DNA of 64,000 nt from Tessaracoccus oleiagri (GTDB lineage Bacteria; Actinomycetota; Actinomycetes; Propionibacteriales; Propionibacteriaceae): the NCBI RefSeq assembly GCF_900103275.1, contig NZ_FNGP01000003.1, positions 310,001 through 374,000 of the forward strand. Reading direction: 5' to 3'. Numbering within the stretch: position 1 is the stretch's first letter; each line of letters starts with the position of its first letter. The position numbers were made by a program, and so were the translations under genes. Shown one piece after another: positions 57,344 through 64,000 of the stretch. Under the pieces are notes generated by a model. It was given only the letters and a program-made list of their open reading frames with translations, was not told where the DNA came from and did not search any database.

Positions 57344-60300
57344 TCACGACCAGGCCAGCGTGCCCCCCGAGTGGGAGCCCCCGACGTGGTAGGCCCACGA
57401 CTCCCAGGGGTTGTTGGTGTAGGCCATGTCCTCGATGGATTTGCCGATGCTCTGGTCGTCGGCGATCCAGAGCCCGACACCGATGAGGAATCCCACCACG
57501 GCGCCCACGACGAGCCAGCCGACGTACGTCGCGGTGAACACGGGCCCGAAGATGCGGTTCTGCAGGATGTGAGCCGTTTCGTGCTCGAGCAGGCTGCCGT
57601 GGCGCCCGCGCAGGTTGCTGATCACGTTGCCCTGCGTGAAGGCGAACGTGCTGAAACCGAACCCGCCGTCGTAGACGTGCCGGTTCTGCCGGCGGCTGAG
57701 GTGGAACTGGTAGTCGCGGCTCCCGCCGTAGAACAGGTTCACCGTGTGCAGCAGGACGCCGAAGCTGGTGCCGACGATGCCCCAGGTGGAGTCCGACGCG
57801 AACGCGGCCCATCCGGTCCAGGAGTCCCACGCGTAGATCTGCGTCGCACCGCTGATCACGCCGTTCAGCCCGCCGAACACGGCCGCGGTGACCGCGATCC
57901 CGGTGGCCACCCCGGAGCCGACCCCGAGACCCACCGCTCCCAGGGCTCCGAGGGCGAGTCCGGCGGTCGCGTACGCGAGCCAGGCCCCCGCGGCGCCGAG
58001 GAGGCCCGCCTCGAGGCCGAGCAGCATGGTGTCCCAGAATCCGCGCCCCTCGGCGATCCCCACCACCACGCCGGTCACGAAGCCCACCACGAAACCGACG
58101 CCGGCCACGATGAGGTCGTCCAGCCCGAACCACTTGCCCGACGGGTCCCGCAGCATGACCGGGTTGTTGATCGCGTAGCTGTACAGGTTGAGCGCCTGCG
58201 GTAGGCGGCGCGCGACCTCCGGGTTCTCGAGGACGTACCAGTCCGGCGTCACGAACCGGCCGAGCATCGGGTGGTACCAGCGCGAGCCGAGCTGGACCAT
58301 CCCGCCCTCCGGTTGGTGGCCGCCGGCGTACCTGCCTTCGGCGCCGGTGGCCCGCGGGAGGCCGAACGGTGTGAAGGACTGCTGCGACAGCACCGTGCCT
58401 GCCGGGTCGACGGTGCACAGGACGGAACCCAGGTGGTCGGCGAACACCCATGCCAGCGACTCCTGACCGGCACCGTCGACGACGCGCGTCGCCACCACCA
58501 ACGACCCGAGCGAGATCGTGGTCCGGGACCCGCCCGGACCGACTTCGTACCCGTCCACCCACCTCGTGACCTCGACGGTCCCGTCCGAGCGTTCCACCGT
58601 GCGTCGCTGCCTCCGGTCCTTGGCGTCGTACTCCAGCCGCACCCGGCTGCCGTCGGTGAGCCGCATCTCCACGATCCGGTCCCAGGCGTCGTACCGGACG
58701 CCGGCGACGCCGCCGGCCGCGGTGAGCCGGCCGGACGCGTCGATCGACAGCCCGTCGGTGCCGCCGACGTGGGTGACCGCGGTGAGCAGCCGTGCGTCGG
58801 GCCCGCCCATGCCGAAGATCACGGGTCCGGTCTCGCCGGAGCGCAGCAGGTCCCCGCGCCGGTTGTAGGAGTAGTCGACGCGCGACGACTCAGCGGCCTC
58901 CGGGCCGCCCTCGTGCCGGGTCCAGCGCACCAGCCGGAGCAGCGCGTCGTAGGAGTAGCGATGGCCCGTCACCTCCGGTGCCGCGCCGCCGCCGACGGTG
59001 TCCGTCACGGAGACGATCAGTCCATTGCGGTCGTAGCCGTACTCCAGACCACGCAGCACCACGTCGCCGAGCTCGAGCGAGGCCGACACCAGGCGCTTCT
59101 GTTCCCGGGTGTGCCGGTAGCGGGCCACCACGCCGCCGTGGTCGACCAGGGCCGGCAACCCGTGCTCGTCGTAGTCGACGGCGTCCACGATCCCGGTCAC
59201 CGCGTCCGGCGACCCGTCCCGGTGGTAGCGCTGCTCGACCCGGAACCCGTCGGGCTGGACGGTGGCGGACACCTCGCCCCGGAACCCGTACTCATGGATG
59301 AGCGTCAGTTCGTCCCCAGGACCGAAGACGACGGTCTTGCCCACCCGGCGGCCCAGCGCGTCGTGCGTGTAGCGGGTGAGGATCGCACCCTCCTGCTGCG
59401 CGACCAGTCGGGCGCCGTCGTACTCGCTCGTCCGCAGGACGCTCGGTGACGCGGGATCGCTGGTGTCGACGACGGCGCGCTCGCGCCCGGCCGCGTCGTA
59501 CGCCGTCTCGAGCACGCGGCCCTGCGAGTCCTCGCGGCGGCGCACCCGGCCCGCGGCGTCGCGCCAGTACGTCCTCGTTCCGGCCGCCGGGTCGCTGATC
59601 ACCACCGCCGGTCCGGGTCCTGCGTAGCGGTAGCGGGTGGTGGTGGCGCCCTCGGCATCGGTGACGGCGAGGATCCGGCCGGCGTGGTCGACGTCGTAGC
59701 GCGTGACAGCGCCCCCGTCGGGGAGCGGGGTCTCGACCGCCACCAGCGCACCGCTGGCGTCGAAGCGCTCGATTGTGGGCTCAGCGTCATCCGGGGTTTC
59801 CGCGTCCCACTTCCTGACCTCGTCCCCGAGGTAGTCGACGCGGAACCGGCCGCCGTCGGGGTGCTGCAACAGCGTGACCCGGCCCAGCGCGTCGTAGTGG
59901 AAGCGGACCGAGGGGCCCCCGGGCGCGACGGGCCGGTAACCGGGGGAGGGGGCGAACTCGTTCGGGAACTCCTCGGCGGGCCTGCCGTCGGGCGTGCGCC
60001 TGGCGCGGCCTCCGAGTACCCATCCGCCGGCGGCGGTGGCCGCCGGGGCGGAGCGCTGCAGCTGCGTACCTCGGCCGTCGAAGAACGCGAACTCCACCGC
60101 CGCGTCCGCCAGCGTGGCGGGGTCGGCCTCCCGCAGTTGGTCGACGGTGAACCCCGCCCTGTGGGGGAGGACGACCACCGACTCAGCCGGGCGATCGGGA
60201 TTGGCGGGGTCGTGCGGGTGCACCGCGTGGAAGGCGGTCAGCGCCTCGCCACCGTCGACGGTGGTGTCGAACTGCGCGACGAGCCGCCCGGTCGGGGTGT

Positions 60301-63256
60301 GCACGTAGCGAGTGCGCAGCCCCTCGGGCGTCACGACCTCCGAGGGCTGGGCGGTGCGCGGGTCGAATTTCGCGGAGGTCCGTCTGGCGAGGGCATCGGT
60401 GCTCGCGACGGGGAACTGGCCGTCGGCGTCGTACTCGATGCGGGTGGTCGCCCCGCCCGGGTCCCGTTGACCGGTCACGTTGCCGAAGGCGTCGCGCTCG
60501 AACCCCTCCACCGTGCGGTACCAGTCGTCGCCGAGCCGGACCAGGCCCCAGTCGGGATCGATGCGGTCCGCGTAGCCGTCGGGCAGTGCGGCGCCCACGA
60601 GCGCCAGTTCCAACCGCCGGGTGAGCAGGCCGGCGCCCACCTCGCCCCCGGGCAGCCCGACGAAGGGCTCCCCGTCGTATTGGAGCCGCTCGTCGGCGAG
60701 GATGGCCCCGCCCTCGTCGCGCGTGGTGATGCGCGACGGCAGCCCGACGCGCCACGACGCCTCATCGACGGCGTAGGCGATCTCCTGCACCGTGATGTGC
60801 TCGGCGCCGCCGCCCGCGAAGTGCAGTGAACGGTGTTTTGTCGCGAGGTTGCCGTACTCGTCGTACGTGTAGGTCGCGTCCTCAAGCCGGTCCCTGCCGC
60901 CGAGGGCGGCCTCCACGCTGTGTGCGGAGACGAGGTGCGGGAACGCGACGATGACGCCCGACGCGTCGGAGGCCTCGTCGCGGACGTCCCACTCGAACGT
61001 CGCCGAGTCGACCGGGACGCGCCGGTCCCCGTCGAGCGCGTACAGGTCCACCGCCAGCGTGCTGCCGGCGAGCGCGTGCTGCCGGGTCCTGCTCGTGCGG
61101 TCCCGGACACCGGCCGCAGCCGGGCCGCCGGTGTCACCGAGGTGGAACGCGGTGCGCCGGATCGTCGCCGGCGTGGCGTCGTCGCCCTCCCGCCACACCT
61201 CGACGCTCTCGAAGCCGCGGAAGATCCGTTCGACGGGATCGAAGTGGCCCCGCTCGTAGCTGATCCGCGTCCGTGCCATGGCTCCCGTGATCGAGTCGGC
61301 GTCCTCCAGCTCCTCCACGACCTGCAGGGGGAAGGGCTGGAAGCTGCCCCAGGCGTCGCCCAGGTGTGCGGCACCCCGGCCGTTGCGGAGCTGCGACGTG
61401 GTGGCGTACCGGATCGTCGTGCTCGCGCCGCAGCCGTTGTCGACGCGCGTCAGGAGGTACGGCTTCGGTGCCAGCCCCAGGTCGATGAACCGTGCCCCAC
61501 CACCTTGTCCGGCCCACAGCAGACCGGGGCTGCCGGTGCCCAGCAGGTCCACGAGCTCGAGCGTCGCCACGTCGGGCGGCGGGGCGAAGGGGATCTCGAC
61601 GGGGTCGCTCCACCCCGTCCCGCACCGGTTCAGCCAGAGCAGGATGCGGTCGCCGTCGACGTAGAGGAGGTCGGTGGTGCCGTCGCCGTCGAGGTCAGCC
61701 GTGAACAGGTTGGCGCCGCGGAACGGGCGCGGGAACACCGGCGGGTTCGCCATCTCCACCGACGGCCCGAACCGGCCCCGGCCGAGGCTCGGCCAGTAGC
61801 GCACGAGGCCAGAGCGAACCTCCCCGATCGTCGGCATGCCGTCGCCGGCGAAGTCGGCCACCACGGTCCCCTCGGTGCCGAACCGCACGGAGGGGAAGTC
61901 GTCCCCTTCGCGGCGGCGGACGTACTCCGGCGCCGTCCAGGTGCCCTCGCCGTCGCCGAGGAAGATCGTGTACCCGTGCCGACCGGTCTGCAGCATGTCG
62001 GTCACGCCGTCACCGTCGAGGTCCACCAGCCGCGAGTCGGTGGCCGACAGCACGAGCGACATCTGGGCGCCCACGTCGCGGGCCTCCGGCAGCCAACCAC
62101 CCGCGCCGTCGTTGCGTGCCAGCCGGCTGATGCGGCTTCCGATCTGCAGGAGGTCGGCGGTGCCGTCGCCGGTGAGGTCCGCGAAGGTGACGCCGGGTCG
62201 GCCCAGCCGCAACCCGGCGGGTGCATCGGGGATCTTACGGGCAGGGTCGAACCGGCCGCCGCCCCGGTTGCGCCACAGCCGGTGCCCGGTGGGGCTGGTC
62301 TGCAGCACGTCGGGCAGCCCGTCGCCGGTGAGGTCCACCAGCGCGGCGTCGTCCTCGCCCAGCGGCAGCAGGGCATCGTCGGAGGCGGGCCGCAGGATGT
62401 CGGGCGCGACGTCGAAGCGCGAGTACGCGAACCCGAGTGGCGGCTGCGGGTCGCGTTCGCCCTCCGGGCCAATGCCCCAGTAGCGGACGCCGGTGAGGAG
62501 GGAGAGCGACGAGACGGGCGCGTCCTCGTACTTGAGGTCCCATTGCCCCACCAACGGCGGGTCCGCGCGCAGGCAATGGCGTTCGACTCGGTTGCAGCGC
62601 AGCGCCGTGGTGACCGGGAAGCCCGGGCGGGTGGTCGTGCAGACATCCGGCCTCGGGCCGTGGACGAGGCGGAGCTCGAAGATGCCCCATTGCACGGATG
62701 CCACGTAGAGCTGCCCGCCGTCGCGGAGATAGGTGTAGCGGACCGTGTTGCCGACGGCGTCTCGCTCCTCGTCGCAGTACCAGGCGAAGACGCGTCCGCC
62801 GTCCTCGAGCCGGGAGTCGGGGGTGCTGCCCAGCGTGAACGACCGGCCCTCCTTCGTGCGGATCACCCAGGAGTCACCGGACCGGCGGATGTCCCAGAAC
62901 TGGCGGTCCGAGCGGGGCCGCCAGCGGCCGTCGCCCACGTCGACGAGCTCGTCGCCGCCGAGCAGGAGGGTGTCGGTGTGGTCATAGCGGGGCACGCCCC
63001 CGTCGGTGCCCCGGACGATCGTGAGGAGCCCGGAGAGCTGCCAGCCCATCCCGTATGGGCCGTTGCCCTGGCCCGTGGAGTATCGCAGCCCCAAGGTCGG
63101 GCGGATCCCGCCGGGCCCGGGCGGCACCTCGAGCGGCACTGAGTAGTTGCCGGTCCCGCGCAGCAGGTCCGGCTCGAACGCATCCCCGAGCGGGCGCAAC
63201 GCGCCGCCGCCGCTCGCGCCGAACAGCGTCGCGTCGGCACCGGAGCCGGCTTCCAC
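57344..63256 (-). CDS. Tc-toxin TcB-TcC fusion with RHS shell and HEXXH cargo
   Basis: A single 1970-residue protein. An SpvB-type N-terminus (GNYSVPLEVPPG, GMGWQLSG) leads to FG-GAP/VCBS repeats (about 305-545; DLTGDGLPDVLQ, LDGDGTTDLL) for the TcB beta-propeller. It continues with a TcB middle domain (KPYLLTRVDNGCGASTTIRY), many RHS/YD repeats (about 900-1600) and the RHS core ending in NLYSYAINNP and DPSGKW with D1704. The last 266 residues are the cargo: two or more hydrophobic segments, then LLEHETAHILQ (H1892, E1893, H1896) and a NPWESWAY motif (E1952). Tc proteins enclose such cargo and inject it through TcA. The GTG lies seven bases after the TcA-like stop. Confidence 0.85.
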   Translation of the reverse strand: MEAGSGADATLFGASGGGALRPLGDAFEPDLLRGTGNYSVPLEVPPGPGGIRPTLGLRYSTGQGNGPYGMGWQLSGLLTIVRGTDGGVPRYDHTDTLLLGGDELVDVGDGRWRPRSDRQFWDIRRSGDSWVIRTKEGRSFTLGSTPDSRLEDGGRVFAWYCDEERDAVGNTVRYTYLRDGGQLYVASVQWGIFELRLVHGPRPDVCTTTRPGFPVTTALRCNRVERHCLRADPPLVGQWDLKYEDAPVSSLSLLTGVRYWGIGPEGERDPQPPLGFAYSRFDVAPDILRPASDDALLPLGEDDAALVDLTGDGLPDVLQTSPTGHRLWRNRGGGRFDPARKIPDAPAGLRLGRPGVTFADLTGDGTADLLQIGSRISRLARNDGAGGWLPEARDVGAQMSLVLSATDSRLVDLDGDGVTDMLQTGRHGYTIFLGDGEGTWTAPEYVRRREGDDFPSVRFGTEGTVVADFAGDGMPTIGEVRSGLVRYWPSLGRGRFGPSVEMANPPVFPRPFRGANLFTADLDGDGTTDLLYVDGDRILLWLNRCGTGWSDPVEIPFAPPPDVATLELVDLLGTGSPGLLWAGQGGGARFIDLGLAPKPYLLTRVDNGCGASTTIRYATTSQLRNGRGAAHLGDAWGSFQPFPLQVVEELEDADSITGAMARTRISYERGHFDPVERIFRGFESVEVWREGDDATPATIRRTAFHLGDTGGPAAAGVRDRTSRTRQHALAGSTLAVDLYALDGDRRVPVDSATFEWDVRDEASDASGVIVAFPHLVSAHSVEAALGGRDRLEDATYTYDEYGNLATKHRSLHFAGGGAEHITVQEIAYAVDEASWRVGLPSRITTRDEGGAILADERLQYDGEPFVGLPGGEVGAGLLTRRLELALVGAALPDGYADRIDPDWGLVRLGDDWYRTVEGFERDAFGNVTGQRDPGGATTRIEYDADGQFPVASTDALARRTSAKFDPRTAQPSEVVTPEGLRTRYVHTPTGRLVAQFDTTVDGGEALTAFHAVHPHDPANPDRPAESVVVLPHRAGFTVDQLREADPATLADAAVEFAFFDGRGTQLQRSAPAATAAGGWVLGGRARRTPDGRPAEEFPNEFAPSPGYRPVAPGGPSVRFHYDALGRVTLLQHPDGGRFRVDYLGDEVRKWDAETPDDAEPTIERFDASGALVAVETPLPDGGAVTRYDVDHAGRILAVTDAEGATTTRYRYAGPGPAVVISDPAAGTRTYWRDAAGRVRRREDSQGRVLETAYDAAGRERAVVDTSDPASPSVLRTSEYDGARLVAQQEGAILTRYTHDALGRRVGKTVVFGPGDELTLIHEYGFRGEVSATVQPDGFRVEQRYHRDGSPDAVTGIVDAVDYDEHGLPALVDHGGVVARYRHTREQKRLVSASLELGDVVLRGLEYGYDRNGLIVSVTDTVGGGAAPEVTGHRYSYDALLRLVRWTRHEGGPEAAESSRVDYSYNRRGDLLRSGETGPVIFGMGGPDARLLTAVTHVGGTDGLSIDASGRLTAAGGVAGVRYDAWDRIVEMRLTDGSRVRLEYDAKDRRQRRTVERSDGTVEVTRWVDGYEVGPGGSRTTISLGSLVVATRVVDGAGQESLAWVFADHLGSVLCTVDPAGTVLSQQSFTPFGLPRATGAEGRYAGGHQPEGGMVQLGSRWYHPMLGRFVTPDWYVLENPEVARRLPQALNLYSYAINNPVMLRDPSGKWFGLDDLIVAGVGFVVGFVTGVVVGIAEGRGFWDTMLLGLEAGLLGAAGAWLAYATAGLALGALGAVGLGVGSGVATGIAVTAAVFGGLNGVISGATQIYAWDSWTGWAAFASDSTWGIVGTSFGVLLHTVNLFYGGSRDYQFHLSRRQNRHVYDGGFGFSTFAFTQGNVISNLRGRHGSLLEHETAHILQNRIFGPVFTATYVGWLVVGAVVGFLIGVGLWIADDQSIGKSIEDMAYTNNPWESWAYHVGGSHSGGTLAWS

Positions 63257-63263
63257 GGCGCAC

Positions 63264-64000
63264 CTACTTCCGGTACTCGAAGCGGTACTGGAGGACCAGG
63301 GAAGCCCCCCGAAGCCGCCCGGCGTCGAGGCCGCCCCGGGGGCCGGTCAAGGGACTGCCGGCCGGCGGCTCGAGGGTGATGGTCCAGTCGCCCAGCACCT
63401 CGCCGCCCATGGCGGCTCCGAGGTCGTTGCCCGGGGCGGCGGCCACCGCCCCATCGGCGTCGGTGGTCATCCGGACCTCGTCGCGCCCGGGCAGCCCGAT
63501 CGTCACGTCCACCCCGGCCACGTCCGCCGGGGATGCCCCCTCGAGGACGAGCGCGAGGCCGGCAGTGGTCAGCGCCGTCTCGTTTCGGGGGAACGAGTCG
63601 GCATCCATGACCAGCGTCGCCGTGGCGTCCCGCAGCATTCCGAACCACACCTCCGGGAAGTCGAACCGCACGGCGAAGTCCCGTACGTGGACGTCCTCCC
63701 CGGGCCGCGGCGGCGTGGCGAGCACCTGGTCCCGGAGCTCCTCGCTGTGCCGGGCCGTGTAGTAGAGGACGAGCTGCACGTCGCTGAGGAGGCGGTAGTC
63801 GAGGTTGTTGCTGCCGGGCGGCAGTTCCAACTCCCAACTGGTGGCGATCCCGTGTCCCTCGAAGAGCCCGAGCCGGGTGACGTCGGCGCGGAAGACGTAG
63901 GCGTCGCCACGCAGGACGTAGTCGGACAGCACCATGGTGTCGACGCCGTGGACGCGCGTGCGGTCGCCCCCGTCGGCGGTCCGGTAGTGCGAGATCCCGC
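63264..64000 (-). CDS. C-terminal part of a TcA-like Tc-toxin subunit (partial)
   Basis: The frame is open from the window edge at 64000 to TAG at 63266-63264, giving about 245 residues, and continues beyond the window. An ATG at 63935 is internal, since upstream codons read smoothly (GISHYRTADGG) with no stop. The beta-rich sequence with VLYYTARHSEELRD and VWFGMLRDATATLVM resembles the C-terminal TcB-binding domain of TcA pore subunits. Identification leans on the adjacent TcB-TcC gene. The missing N-terminal part should exceed 1500 residues if it is a full TcA. Confidence 0.7.
   Translation of the reverse strand, partial: GISHYRTADGGDRTRVHGVDTMVLSDYVLRGDAYVFRADVTRLGLFEGHGIATSWELELPPGSNNLDYRLLSDVQLVLYYTARHSEELRDQVLATPPRPGEDVHVRDFAVRFDFPEVWFGMLRDATATLVMDADSFPRNETALTTAGLALVLEGASPADVAGVDVTIGLPGRDEVRMTTDADGAVAAAPGNDLGAAMGGEVLGDWTITLEPPAGSPLTGPRGGLDAGRLRGASLVLQYRFEYRK

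Noticed and set aside
63264-63935. Treating the TcA-like frame as a complete 223-residue gene
   Set aside because: The frame stays open to the window edge with coherent sequence, so the ATG at 63935 is internal.

Overview
The window is one contiguous, very compact stretch of a high-GC actinobacterial chromosome. Almost every gap between genes is under 140 bases, GTG and TTG starts are common, and no rRNA, tRNA or CRISPR array was found. The gene set (actinobacterial bc1-aa3 respiratory genes including ctaF, class II DAHP synthase beside a PASTA kinase, a sunset-domain protein, a DUF222/HNH protein) points to Actinomycetia. The pyrophosphate-linked genes (membrane pyrophosphatase, PPDK and the PPDK regulator) suggest Propionibacteriaceae, perhaps near Tessaracoccus. 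The genus is a guess.

Region 1 (1-9.7 kb) is respiratory. It holds the erpA iron-sulfur carrier gene, ctaC-ctaD-ctaF (aa3 oxidase subunits II, I, IV) on the plus strand, a GuaB1-type GMP reductase on the minus strand, then a minus-strand operon ctaE-qcrC-qcrA-qcrB. Together these encode most of a cytochrome bc1-aa3 supercomplex. Region 2 (9.7-22.8 kb) has ctaG, a pseudo-receiver protein and trpD in an overlapping operon. It continues with a prepilin-peptidase-like protein, a sunset-domain membrane protein, a cyclophilin, a DEDDh exonuclease/GIY-YIG fusion, an NlpC/P60 peptidase, a PlsC acyltransferase with a two-component system, and class II DAHP synthase.

Region 3 (22.8-38.8 kb) has a PASTA-domain Ser/Thr kinase, an H+-pyrophosphatase, the PPDK regulator and PPDK. 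After these come two convergent DinB-type proteins, a CtpE-like P-type ATPase, a polyprenyl diphosphate synthase divergent from metF, and a multi-pass membrane protein. From memory, the order from erpA/ctaC to idsA/metF follows a block conserved in Mycobacterium tuberculosis, with several genes inserted.

Region 4 (38.8-57.3 kb) is more accessory: a HelR/HelD-type RNA polymerase recycling ATPase, a DsbA-like thioredoxin, a DUF222/HNH protein divergent from a small DNA methyltransferase, a dimethylargininase-like gene with rocD, an IS110-family element, a DUF2786 protein, a GH15 enzyme, HrpB, a GH20 hexosaminidase with a degenerate flavoprotein-like partner, and ilvD. The IS110 transposase is broken by an amber codon. 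A strong structured element upstream of it could be its bridge RNA.

Region 5 (57.3-64 kb) is the most unusual. It has a minus-strand Tc-toxin locus with the C-terminal end of a TcA-like protein running off the window, followed by a 1970-residue TcB-TcC fusion (SpvB, FG-GAP, TcB middle, RHS, RHS core). The 266-residue C-terminal cargo has hydrophobic segments and a HEXXH zinc-metalloprotease-like motif. A recurring promoter feature across the window is a -10 hexamer ending 6-9 bases before the start codon, which predicts many leaderless mRNAs, often in divergent pairs.
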